A stretch of 7,384 bases of DNA from Methanofollis sp. (GCA_028696365.1 JAQVHG010000107.1:1-7384), one strand, 5' to 3'. Shown: positions 1 through 6,125, counted from the stretch's first letter. A program made the numbers and translations. The notes: generated from the letters alone by a model not told the origin.

Positions 1-111
1 AGGCACCCCACCCGAGGCCGGGTGCCTGAGGAAGCACACCCTGGAGACCAGATCGCCCTCCCAGGCGACGTGCACGTGCCAGAGCCCGAAGGGGCAACTC
101 CCCTCATGCAC
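1..111 (-). CDS. N-terminal fragment of a gene downstream of the XPD helicase, possibly a methylated-DNA--cysteine methyltransferase (partial)
   Basis: A minus-strand frame opens with GTG at 111-109 and stays open for 37 codons to the left edge. The peptide begins MHEGSCPFGLWHVHVAWEGD and continues to about RHPASGGVP. Nearly all codons end in G or C, like the neighbouring genes. A GGTGA motif at 122-118, complementary to the archaeal 16S rRNA tail, overlaps the helicase stop codon and sits 6 bases before the GTG, so translation is probably coupled to the helicase. The tryptophan/histidine-rich start followed by a short hydrophobic strand resembles, from memory, the N-terminal region of O6-alkylguanine-DNA alkyltransferases of methanogens. 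That would suit a repair helicase neighbour, but the diagnostic PCHR active site lies outside the window. The coding call is fairly good; the function is a guess. Confidence 0.55.
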   Translation of the reverse strand, partial: MHEGSCPFGLWHVHVAWEGDLVSRVCFLRHPASGGVP

Positions 112-117
112 CCCGGC

Positions 118-122
118 TCACC
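118..122 (-). promoter_or_regulatory. Shine-Dalgarno site overlapping the helicase stop codon
   Basis: GGTGA on the minus strand lies 6 bases upstream of the GTG at 111-109 and includes the TGA stop of the helicase gene. It matches the anti-Shine-Dalgarno (UCACC) of archaeal 16S rRNA. It decides the start of the partial downstream gene and suggests termination-reinitiation coupling. Confidence 0.5.
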
Positions 123-2136
123 GCCGCTTCTTCCAGTCGAGCACCAGGCGCATGAACTCCTCGAGTTCACACACCTCCATCTCCTGCTGCATCCAGGGGG
201 GGAGGCCGTCCTTCACCCCTGGATCCAGGAACCGCTGCTCGGCAAAGACGAGCACTCCCGTGTCTTCAGGGGTCCGCAGCACCCGGCCGAGCGCCTGGGT
301 GGCCCTGTTGATCGCCGGGAGGGTGTACGAGATGAACTCGCCCTCCCGCCCGAACTTGTGCCGGTAATAGTCGATGATCATCCGGCGGACATTGTTGTAC
401 GGCGCCAGCGGGAGGCCGACGACCATCGCCCCGCGCAGCATTTCGCCGCGGTAGTCGAGCCCCTCGCTCCACTTGCCGCCGCAGACCGCAAAGAGGATCC
501 CGGCCCTCCCCCGCTCAGGGAGACCGACAAACTCACGGAGTGTCGCCGTCGCCTCGCCCGCCTCCCTTGGCTCGACATAGACCTTCTTGCCGTTGACCCG
601 GCTCCCGCAGGCCTCTGCATAGGTGTTGAGGAGTTGGTACGAGGGGAAGTAGATGGCCAGGTTGCCTGGCGCCTGGGCGAAGGCCCTGATATAGCCGACG
701 ATCCGCTCGGTGTTCAGGGGATCGCGGCGCTTCCGGTAGGTGGTGGTGACGTCGTTTGCGCAGGCAAGCAACCGGTTCTCCCGCGGGAAACTGTTCGGGA
801 GGGAGAGGGTCTGCGCAGGAAGGCCGCCGAAGAGGTATTTCCTGTAGGCGTCAAGGGGGGAGAGGGTGCCCGAGATGAGGACTGCAGCGGCATGAGCCTC
901 GCAGATCTCCTGCATCTTCCCGCTTGGGTCGATGTTTCGCACCTCGAGTTCGACCTCGCCCTCGGTGGAGCGGTACAGAGTGAGGAAGGTCGGGTCGGCC
1001 CCAGCACGAAAGACCCGGTACATGAACTCAGAGAACTGCTCGACCGCGCTCTCCTTGTAGATCCCGGCGTTCTTATTCTTTTCAGAGACCCGCTCGGCGA
1101 TCCTGGAGAGGTCTTCGACGACCTCTTCGAGCCCTTTATACAGCGTGCCCCTGACGGCCATCCGGTGAAAGATCGCCGGGTCGAACCAGTCTTCCCCTTT
1201 GGGCGAGCGCTTGAGGTCGTCCATGAATCGCACGACATTGGGGAGAACCTGCCTGACGGCATTCACCGTCTTCATGTGCTTTGAGAGGTGGGCCAGTTCG
1301 GTCATCGTCCCTTCGAGCACTCTCGCCTCCAGGACGACGCTCTGGATCCCCTCGACGACGTCCCCGCAGTTATGGGCCTCGTCGATGAGGAGGAGGACGT
1401 CTTCGGGTTTGATGTCGAGGTTGGCGTACAGCTGGTCCCTGACGTCGTCGTTGAAGAGGTGGTGGAAGTTGCAGATGAGGACGTCGGCGCCGCGGGCCGC
1501 CTGCATCATCGTCTCGTACGGGCAGAGCCCCCTGCAGAAGGCGTTGAGATTCTCGGGCGGGATGTTTTTGCGCCGCACCTGGGTGGCCCGGTCGCGGAGC
1601 GCCCCTGACGGCCCCATCCGCAGGCCGCCTTCCTCGCTGTCCTTCACAAAGACCCGGCTCTTGATAAAGTAGGGGCAGAGGAGCGGGTGCTCGGAGTCCA
1701 TCTTCCTGATCTGTTTCTGGATCTCAGGATCCTCGCTCGGGACAAGCGAGCCCTTCTGCGCCCGTTCACGCATCAGTGAGGAGGAGAAAGCCTTGACCGC
1801 CTCGCACCGCCGGTAGGGGTCGCCCTCCCCCCCGAGCGGGCACATCGATCTCTTCCCGACAAGGTATGCGAAGGTCAGGGTGGGCTTTACCTTCCTGACC
1901 AGTTCGAGTTCTCTGATAAATGTCGAAAGTTGCGAGATGGTCCGCACCGCCACGACCACCTTCTTCGTGCCGCGGGCGGAGAGGAGGGCCGAGACGACGC
2001 TCGATTTCCCGCTGCCGGTGGGGGCGTCGATCATCGCGATCCCGCCGACGCGCGCGATCTCGGCGGCGAACTCCAGCATCTCCCTCTGGTTCGGGCGGAA
2101 GGACGGATACGGGAACCAGTCTTCAAGCGGGTCCAT
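118..2136 (-). CDS. XPD/Rad3-family ATP-dependent DNA helicase with iron-sulfur cluster
   Basis: The 672-residue protein is a superfamily 2 helicase of the XPD/Rad3/DinG group. These enzymes unwind DNA 5'-3' and act in repair or in processing damaged DNA. All expected motifs are visible: a Q-like start (FRPNQREM, about 14-20), Walker A APTGSGKS (38-45), Walker B DEAH (252-255), SGTLSP (422-427), the GGKWSEGLDYRGE block (553-565) and motif VI QALGRVLR (614-621). Candidate 4Fe-4S ligands are C99, C111, C154 (CPYF) and C205 (CPYE), lined up by comparison with eukaryotic XPD. C201 is an extra cysteine just before the last one. The family reaches 550-760 residues, so the gene looks complete. The ATG at 2136-2134 places the conserved RPNQ segment near the N-terminus as usual. 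It lies 54 bp after the stop of the lipoprotein-like gene on the same strand and leads directly into the gene at 1-111. There is no long leader and no clear Shine-Dalgarno. A weak TATA-like stretch (AATACTACA) about 30 bases upstream may allow separate, nearly leaderless transcription. Confidence 0.95.
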   Translation of the reverse strand: MDPLEDWFPYPSFRPNQREMLEFAAEIARVGGIAMIDAPTGSGKSSVVSALLSARGTKKVVVAVRTISQLSTFIRELELVRKVKPTLTFAYLVGKRSMCPLGGEGDPYRRCEAVKAFSSSLMRERAQKGSLVPSEDPEIQKQIRKMDSEHPLLCPYFIKSRVFVKDSEEGGLRMGPSGALRDRATQVRRKNIPPENLNAFCRGLCPYETMMQAARGADVLICNFHHLFNDDVRDQLYANLDIKPEDVLLLIDEAHNCGDVVEGIQSVVLEARVLEGTMTELAHLSKHMKTVNAVRQVLPNVVRFMDDLKRSPKGEDWFDPAIFHRMAVRGTLYKGLEEVVEDLSRIAERVSEKNKNAGIYKESAVEQFSEFMYRVFRAGADPTFLTLYRSTEGEVELEVRNIDPSGKMQEICEAHAAAVLISGTLSPLDAYRKYLFGGLPAQTLSLPNSFPRENRLLACANDVTTTYRKRRDPLNTERIVGYIRAFAQAPGNLAIYFPSYQLLNTYAEACGSRVNGKKVYVEPREAGEATATLREFVGLPERGRAGILFAVCGGKWSEGLDYRGEMLRGAMVVGLPLAPYNNVRRMIIDYYRHKFGREGEFISYTLPAINRATQALGRVLRTPEDTGVLVFAEQRFLDPGVKDGLPPWMQQEMEVCELEEFMRLVLDWKKRR

Positions 2137-2190
2137 TCACTAGGTCTTGGTCGCCTGGGATGATGTAGTATTGGGTTCTTGCACGGCGGG

Positions 2191-2967
2191 TCAGAAGACG
2201 ACCCCATCTGCCATCGCCAGACTCTCGGGCACAAAGGCGATGATGTTCTCCCGCTCGGGGTCGGGTTCTTCGTAGGTGGTGTACGTCCTCTCCTCATGCC
2301 AGAAGAGGAAGTCGCTCGTCTCGGTGATGGTGACGTTCCCTCCCTGGCCTCCCCTACCATAGATGCCGATCGGACTCCCCTGGACGTCCCCGACAAAACG
2401 CACCTCACTGAGCGGGGTGAAGGTGCCGTTTTCGAGGAGGACAAGGTCGTAGTTCCCGTTGCCGTACCCGATCGGACCTCTGGTCCCAGATACCTCGATC
2501 CAGAGCCCCTCTGTCCCAAGGTGGAGGTCGGCGAAGTCGACCTGTTCGAGTTCGCTGAGCACGTCGAAGGGGTGGAGGCTCACCGGCACCGTCTCTGTCT
2601 CGGACGCGGGGGGTATTCTCGACCAGGCGATCGATCCGGGGCGGTCGGTGGAAAAAGTGAGGTCGACGGCGATAAAGTCCGAGTTATCCTCGGCCCCGTC
2701 CCAGAACTCAAGGCTCAGCCATTCAAGTGATCCGTCCGCCCCGATCATGATGTCGGCACTGTTGAGCACGGCCGTCTCGTTCGTCGCCCCGGTCTTCTCC
2801 AGGACGATGTTCCAGATCTCGGTGAGCGGGAGGCCAAGGGCGTTGGGCTGGAGGATGGCGGTCGCCTGGTTCTCAGGCGCTGCGGCAAGACCGGTGCACC
2901 CGGTGGTGATGAGGCAGAGGGCGAGAATGAGGGCTGAAGAGATACAGAGGAGACTGGAAGATTCCAT
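2191..2967 (-). CDS. Putative exported lipoprotein of unknown function
   Basis: The 258-residue protein starts with a hydrophobic segment (about residues 6-22) ending in ITTGCTG, a lipobox-like motif with C24 as the probable lipidated cysteine. Such motifs are common in surface lipoproteins of methanogens. The n-region (MESSS) lacks the usual Lys/Arg, which weakens the signal call slightly. The mature part is acidic, rich in Asp, Glu, Gly and Thr, with alternating beta-like segments and a glycine-rich turn (GRGGQGG, near residue 205), and no catalytic motif I recognise. The sequence suggests a secreted beta-rich domain anchored to the outer face of the membrane. The ATG at 2967-2965 was chosen because it places the signal at the very N-terminus and because a TATA-like box lies about 27 bases upstream, giving a leaderless transcript. 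It is the first gene of the minus-strand block and lies 54 bp upstream of the helicase, with no evident functional link. Confidence 0.75.
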   Translation of the reverse strand: MESSSLLCISSALILALCLITTGCTGLAAAPENQATAILQPNALGLPLTEIWNIVLEKTGATNETAVLNSADIMIGADGSLEWLSLEFWDGAEDNSDFIAVDLTFSTDRPGSIAWSRIPPASETETVPVSLHPFDVLSELEQVDFADLHLGTEGLWIEVSGTRGPIGYGNGNYDLVLLENGTFTPLSEVRFVGDVQGSPIGIYGRGGQGGNVTITETSDFLFWHEERTYTTYEEPDPERENIIAFVPESLAMADGVVF

Positions 2968-2989
2968 ATGGTGATCTCTATCTCCCGAC

Positions 2990-2999
2990 CCATAATATT
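2990..2999 (-). promoter_or_regulatory. TATA-like box for the lipoprotein-like gene
   Basis: The minus strand reads AAATATTATG in an AT-rich stretch (2988-3015) within otherwise GC-rich DNA. Its centre is about 27 bases from the ATG at 2967, the archaeal TATA-to-start-site distance. Transcription would therefore start at or very near the start codon. A second AT-rich stretch (ATATTATTT) lies a little further upstream and could be an alternative. Confidence 0.45.
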
Positions 3000-3038
3000 T
3001 CTCAAATAATATCTTTGTATGGCTCGAAAAATAAAAAA

Positions 3039-3272
3039 GGCCCTGTAGAAACCCTCACCTCTTGTGTGAGGGAGATGTGTGTCCCCCACCTTCCTACCTC
3101 TTTGGCCGGGGGCGCTTGCCGCCCGGGCCCCCGGGAGGAAGATAAGGGCGGGAAGGCATCATGGGCAACTGTGACGAGAGTGCTGCCGTCCTCGACCTAT
3201 CGTGTCGCGGGGGGTTCGGGGGGTGGCACGCCCCACGCCAGAGAGATCCATCCAGAGGATTTCTGCAGAGCC
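3039..3272. mobile_element. MITE-like repeat, copy 1 (234 bp)
   Basis: The left end reads GGCCCTGTAGAAACCCT (3039-3055). The right end, read on the opposite strand, is GGCTCTGCAGAAATCCT (3272-3256). These match at 14 of 17 positions and so form terminal inverted repeats. Both flanks are A-runs (3033-3038 and 3273-3278), possibly an eroded or slipped target duplication. The interior has a small hairpin (CCCTCAC 3052-3058 with GTGAGGG 3066-3072) and GC-rich palindromic blocks near 3103-3136 and 3207-3237. It shares a 29-base segment at 3176-3204 with copy 2 at 27 of 29 positions, and its overall order of blocks with copy 3. It carries no open frame that looks coding, so it would depend on a transposase elsewhere. 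Confidence 0.6.
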
Positions 3273-3290
3273 AAAAAACACACATCAAGA

Positions 3291-3641
3291 GACTCTGTAG
3301 AACCCGTCATCACTCCCCGGTGCGAGCGCGACTCACCCACATTCCCACATCATCTCGCCGGGAGCTCCTCGAAGACTATCGTCTTCTCAAATCCCTCCGG
3401 TCGTCCCCCAGGATGACGATGGGGTCGGGAAGGCAGAAAAGATGACCATAAAGAGAGTGATGCCGTCCTCGACCAATCGTGCGGCGAGGTGTGACCGAAG
3501 GGAACTTGAGAATTTCTTCGGCCGCATTCCTCTTCCTCGGACCCCGAAAACCAAAGATTTTCAAGCCTTTGAGAAGATTGGAGATCTTCGAGGCACGCCC
3601 TCCCCTGCAAAGATACCCATCCAGAATAGATACTCATATGG
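3291..3641. mobile_element. MITE-like repeat, copy 2, longer and decayed
   Basis: The left end GACTCTGTAGAACCC (from 3291) resembles the left end of copy 1. The core 3415-3481 aligns with copy 1, including 27 of 29 bases at 3453-3481, and the CCATCCAG near 3617-3624 matches the block just inside the right end of copy 1. The right terminal repeat expected at about 3625-3641 is hardly recognisable, and there is no visible target duplication, so the right boundary is approximate. This copy is about 120 bp longer. It contains two hairpin-forming arms that are inverted copies of each other (3367-3391 and 3568-3593). It lies 19 bp after copy 1, in the same orientation, and ends 34 bp before the gene at 3676, so it may contribute to that gene's upstream region. 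Confidence 0.45.
3367..3593. repeat. Inverted-repeat arms within repeat copy 2
   Basis: The arm at 3367-3391, read on the opposite strand, is TTTGAGAAGAC..TCTTCGAGG. The arm at 3568-3593 reads TTTGAGAAGAT..TCTTCGAGG on the plus strand. Each arm is also a small hairpin by itself: GAAGAC/GTCTTC at 3371-3386 with a 4-base loop, and GAAGAT/ATCTTC at 3573-3589 with a 5-base loop. The changed base pair (C-G to T-A) keeps both stems intact. Confidence 0.55.
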
Positions 3642-3670
3642 GTCACGGCTTCGGAAAAAAGCATGTGACC
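3641..3670 (+). promoter_or_regulatory. Inverted repeat covering the probable ribosome binding site of the 3676 gene
   Basis: GGTCAC (3641-3646) and GTGACC (3665-3670) are perfect inverted repeats separated by 18 bases. The GTGA within the right arm is the best Shine-Dalgarno candidate, 7 bases before the ATG at 3676. The pair could be a protein-binding operator or an mRNA hairpin that hides the ribosome binding site; the sequence alone cannot decide. Confidence 0.35.
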
Positions 3671-3675
3671 AGAGC

Positions 3676-4110
3676 ATGATACGATTCGACCGTTTCCTCC
3701 TGATAATCCTCGGCATCGCGCTGGTGGCAGGCGTCGTCGCGGTCGTCACCGGACCGCACCTGAAATCCGGCACTCCAACCGAAAATATCACGCCGGTCGA
3801 CATCGGAGGGCCGGGATGGGCTTTTGTGCTCCGCGACATCGACGACCCCATCACCCCAGAGGAGATGAACGACCGGATCAGCCTTGCCCTCAGAGACTAC
3901 CGGGATAGGGGGGGACGGGTCGCATCTGAGATATATTTTGGGAACTCCACCGATCCCGACGGCGTGGGCACCCTCGCCTTCGGTTTCGTCATCGACGAGA
4001 ATGGTGTTCCAGGGACCTATACCGGTTCAGGGAACCGCGACGCAGTCGGGACAATCCATGAGAGGGGACGGGAGTGGTTCTCCAGGTACATCCTGCCCCG
4101 CTGCCCCTGA
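3676..4110 (+). CDS. Membrane-anchored protein of unknown function, upstream half of a frame split by an in-frame TGA
   Basis: The ATG at 3676 gives 144 residues starting MIRFDRFLLIILG. A basic start is followed by one hydrophobic segment (about residues 7-26), so the rest should lie outside the cytoplasm, attached by an N-terminal anchor or signal. The frame is open further upstream, to an ATG at 3442, but that part runs through repeat copy 2 and lacks coding character. The ATG at 3676 also has a GTGA ribosome binding site 7 bases away, so I prefer it. The outer part has an acidic, helix-like stretch (ITPEEMNDRISLALRDYRDRGG, split here by eye at about residues 56-77) and beta-like segments (TLAFGFVIDENGVPGTYTG). 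I recognise no family. It ends in ILPRCP followed by TGA, after which the same frame continues directly as the next entry. The two are probably one original gene of 266 codons. Confidence 0.6.
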   Translation: MIRFDRFLLIILGIALVAGVVAVVTGPHLKSGTPTENITPVDIGGPGWAFVLRDIDDPITPEEMNDRISLALRDYRDRGGRVASEIYFGNSTDPDGVGTLAFGFVIDENGVPGTYTGSGNRDAVGTIHERGREWFSRYILPRCP

Positions 4111-4476
4111 ATGGTGCCGCCCTGCCGGATCGAGGACTGCGACGGCCTGCCGCTCATCGACCTCGCCGCAATACCGGCCCTCGGAGGGGGAAGCGCGACG
4201 GCACTGAGGACAAACGTCTCTTCTATCGCAAGGATCGCCATCCAGGACGAAGTGGCCGGAGATCTGCTCAAGAGGGGCGGCACCATCGAAGGAGTGTTCA
4301 TGGACCCTTACAATCCTGGTCCGACAGAGAAAACCCGGCCGGTCCTCAGGGTCACCGGCAACGGGGTCGATCTTGACGTGACGGTCGATGAGATCGCCGG
4401 CACCGTCATCGGGGTCAGGGAGATAAGGGGGGACAAGACGACTCAGGCGAACATTTCTTCAGGAGTGAAACCCTGA
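4111..4476 (+). CDS. Downstream half of the same frame, after the in-frame TGA; unknown function
   Basis: The ATG at 4111 follows the TGA at 4108-4110 with no gap and lies in the same frame. It gives 121 residues beginning MVPPCRIEDCDGLPLIDLAA. Codons are G/C-ending from the first one, and the protein has no signal or membrane segment of its own, so as a separate product it would stay in the cytoplasm. The C-terminal part (about residues 82-107, RPVLRVTGNGVDLDVTVDEIAG then TVIGVREI) has the strand-turn-strand look of PepSY-like domains, in which a 'value, then decision by a conserved aspartate and TG' pattern recurs; this is only a resemblance. Three cysteines (one before, two after the TGA) cluster around the interruption. 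It may be made by termination-reinitiation at TGAATG, by stop-codon readthrough, or not at all if the gene is a recent pseudogene. Confidence 0.5.
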   Translation: MVPPCRIEDCDGLPLIDLAAIPALGGGSATALRTNVSSIARIAIQDEVAGDLLKRGGTIEGVFMDPYNPGPTEKTRPVLRVTGNGVDLDVTVDEIAGTVIGVREIRGDKTTQANISSGVKP

Positions 4477-4530
4477 GACCACCTCGCCCTCTCTCCTATA
4501 GCCGTCTCCTCGTCTCCCCCACGCACACCC

Positions 4531-4539
4531 CTTTTATCG
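4531..4539 (+). promoter_or_regulatory. TATA-like box of purB
   Basis: CTTTTATCG stands out in a C-rich, pyrimidine-rich spacer between the preceding gene and purB. Its centre lies about 27 bases before the ATG at 4562, so the transcript would start at or within a base or two of the start codon. No Shine-Dalgarno is visible in the 20 bases before that ATG, which fits a leaderless mRNA. Confidence 0.5.
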
Positions 4540-4561
4540 CCAGGCGTCCACACTATTCCCC

Positions 4562-5902
4562 ATGGCGATCCACCCGATAGACTACCGGTACGGCACGCCC
4601 GAGATGAAGGCTGTCTGGGGCGAAGAGAACCGGTTCAGGTGCATTGTAGCGGCGGAGGTCGCGCTTGCACAGGCCGAAGCGGCGTGCGGGGTCATCCCCG
4701 CCGACGCTGCGGCGACGATCAAGGAATGCGCGGGCAAGGCCAGCCTCGCACGGGCAAACGAGATCGAGGCCGAGATCAACCACGACATGATGGCCGTCGT
4801 CAAGGCGGTCACCGAGGTCTGCGGCGACGCTGGACGCTGGATCCACTTCGGCGCCACCTCGAACGACATGCTGGACACCGCCACCGGGCTCCAGATGAAG
4901 GCGGCGATGGACCTGATCGAGGAGAAACTTCAGCGGCTCCTCGCCGTCCTCCTCCGCCGCGCCGAGGAGACGAAGCACCTCGTCTGCGTCGCACGTACCC
5001 ACGGACAGCACGGCGTGCCGACGACCTACGGACTGCGGTTTGCGATCTGGGCAAGCGAGGTCGGGAGGCACATCGAGCGTCTCCGCGAACTGCGGCCCAG
5101 AGTCGCGGTCGGGCAGCTCACCGGCGCCGTCGGGACGCAGGCGGCCCTGGGAACCAAGGGGATTGAGGTGCAGCCTGCGATGATGAAATATCTCGAACTC
5201 AACTCAGTCGACGTCTCGAACCAGGTGATCGCCCGCGACCGCTATGCCGAGTACGTCCTCTTCCTCGCAAACATGGCCACCACCCTGGACAAGATCGGGG
5301 TCGAGATCAGGTCGCTGCAACGGACCGAGATCGCCGAAGTCGAGGAAGCCTTCGGCAAGAACCAGGTCGGGTCCTCGACGATGCCTCACAAGAGGAACCC
5401 GATCAAGAGCGAGCAGGTCTGCGGCCTTGCCCGCATCGTCCGCGCGATGGTCGAGCCCGCTCTCCAGAACAACACCCTCTGGGACGAGCGTGACCTCACC
5501 AACTCCTCCTGCGAGCGGGTGGTCTTCCCTGAGGCCTCGGTCCTCGCCGACCACATCCTCAACGTGATGATCAGGGTGCTCGACCGCCTCAATATCAGGG
5601 AGGAGAACATCAGGAAGAACCTCGACCTCCTCCATGGCGTGAACCTCGCCGAGTCGGTGATGATCGAACTGACCAAGCGCGGCATGGGCAGGCAGGACGC
5701 CCACGAGGCCGTGCGGGTGGCAAGCATGACAGCGCTTGCAGAGAAGCGGAATATCGCCGGGGTCCTCGAAGAGAACCCGAAGGTCGCGGCCGTCCTCTCG
5801 GCCGAAGAGATCGCCCGTCTCCTCAACCCTGACAACTATATCGGCACCGCGGTCGAGCAGGTCGAGCGTGTCGTCGCAAAACTCAGGCCCCTCGCGGCCT
5901 GA
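4562..5902 (+). CDS. purB: Adenylosuccinate lyase
   Basis: This enzyme catalyses two fumarate-releasing steps of purine synthesis in the cytoplasm: SAICAR to AICAR and adenylosuccinate to AMP. It works as a homotetramer of the fumarase/aspartase superfamily. The 446-residue length is typical for the family. Visible motifs are NHDMMA with H74, HFGATSNDMLDT (95-106) with H95, the catalytic-acid region ARTHGQHGVPTT (144-155, H147 by comparison with bacterial enzymes), and the superfamily signature loop GSSTMPHKRNP (270-280) carrying the catalytic serine (S271/S272). The N-terminus (MAIHPIDYRYGTPEMKAVW) is a standard start for archaeal PurB, supporting the ATG at 4562. It lies 85 bp after the split gene and has its own TATA-like box. 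No other purine gene is in the window. It runs convergently toward rsgA, with a repeat copy between them. Confidence 0.97.
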   Translation: MAIHPIDYRYGTPEMKAVWGEENRFRCIVAAEVALAQAEAACGVIPADAAATIKECAGKASLARANEIEAEINHDMMAVVKAVTEVCGDAGRWIHFGATSNDMLDTATGLQMKAAMDLIEEKLQRLLAVLLRRAEETKHLVCVARTHGQHGVPTTYGLRFAIWASEVGRHIERLRELRPRVAVGQLTGAVGTQAALGTKGIEVQPAMMKYLELNSVDVSNQVIARDRYAEYVLFLANMATTLDKIGVEIRSLQRTEIAEVEEAFGKNQVGSSTMPHKRNPIKSEQVCGLARIVRAMVEPALQNNTLWDERDLTNSSCERVVFPEASVLADHILNVMIRVLDRLNIREENIRKNLDLLHGVNLAESVMIELTKRGMGRQDAHEAVRVASMTALAEKRNIAGVLEENPKVAAVLSAEEIARLLNPDNYIGTAVEQVERVVAKLRPLAA

Positions 5903-5907
5903 AATAT

Positions 5908-5915
5908 CTTATTTC
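5908..5915. repeat. Left target-site duplication of repeat copy 3
   Basis: CTTATTTC occurs here, directly before the left terminal repeat, and again at 6158-6165 directly after the right terminal repeat. An exact 8-bp direct repeat at both edges is what transposition with an 8-bp staggered cut leaves. Confidence 0.65.
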
Positions 5916-5993
5916 GGCCCTGAAGAAAACATCCTCCTCTCACCACCACAACCCCCCTGTGAACTGCATCCATCCCCTTCCCTCATGCCCCCG

Positions 5994-6012
5994 CCGGGGG
6001 CGCTGCCCCCGG
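5994..6012. repeat. Perfect GC hairpin in repeat copy 3
   Basis: CCGGGGGC (5994-6001) and GCCCCCGG (6005-6012) form an 8-bp all-GC stem with a 3-base loop. It lies 92 bp after the purB stop. There is no T-run after it, so it is not a typical terminator, but it could mark an RNA processing or 3'-end site for purB mRNA. Confidence 0.6.
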
Positions 6013-6026
6013 ATCCCCGGGATGAA

Positions 6027-6087
6027 GATAGGGCCGGGAAGGTGGAGAGATGAACACGGAGAGGGGGTTGCAGTCCACCGCCCTATC
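6027..6087. repeat. Central stem-loop of repeat copy 3
   Basis: GATAGGGC (6027-6034) pairs with GCCCTATC (6080-6087), and GGTGGA (6041-6046) pairs with TCCACC (6074-6079). On the right side the two arms are contiguous; on the left they are separated by a 6-base bulge. In copy 2 the same two places read GATGGGGTCG and CGACCAATC, which can still pair in part despite changed bases. Confidence 0.5.
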
Positions 6088-6091
6088 GTGA

Positions 6092-6125
6092 TGCGGGGGG
6101 GCCGGGGGGCGGCCAGCCCCCCGCA
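6092..6125. repeat. GC-rich hairpin near the right end of repeat copy 3
   Basis: TGCGGGGGG (6092-6100) pairs with CCCCCCGCA (6117-6125), a perfect 9-bp stem around a G/C-rich 16-base loop. The G-runs (7 at 6095-6101 and 6 at 6104-6109) could alternatively form a G-quadruplex with other G-tracts nearby. Confidence 0.55.

Noticed and set aside
1..27. Perfect 8-bp inverted repeat AGGCACCC/GGGTGCCT, a possible terminator of the helicase gene
   Set aside because: It lies within the coding frame of the 1-111 gene and has no T-run, so it is more likely a chance palindrome in GC-rich coding DNA.
22..1284. A 420-codon open frame on the plus strand opposite the helicase gene
   Set aside because: It is antisense to a gene with all helicase motifs and exists because GC-rich DNA rarely has stops. 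The product is Pro/Glu/Asp/Arg-rich with no recognisable domain and no start signals.
3039..3641. CRISPR array or tandem direct repeats
   Set aside because: There are only two long, diverged units with inverted ends and no regular short repeat-spacer pattern.
3350..3664. Minus-strand open frames of 62-104 codons in the 3350-3664 region
   Set aside because: They run through repeat copy 2 and its hairpins, lack coding bias and ribosome binding sites, and are best explained as chance frames in a repeat.
3442..3675. Upstream extension of the 3676 gene to ATG 3442
   Set aside because: The extra 78 codons read through the repeat, would bury the membrane segment in the middle, and have no coding character; ATG 3676 has a better placed ribosome binding site.
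4553..5071. Antisense and alternative-frame ORFs over purB
   Set aside because: purB accounts for the region fully, and the other frames give Arg/Pro- or Val/Asp-rich shadow products.
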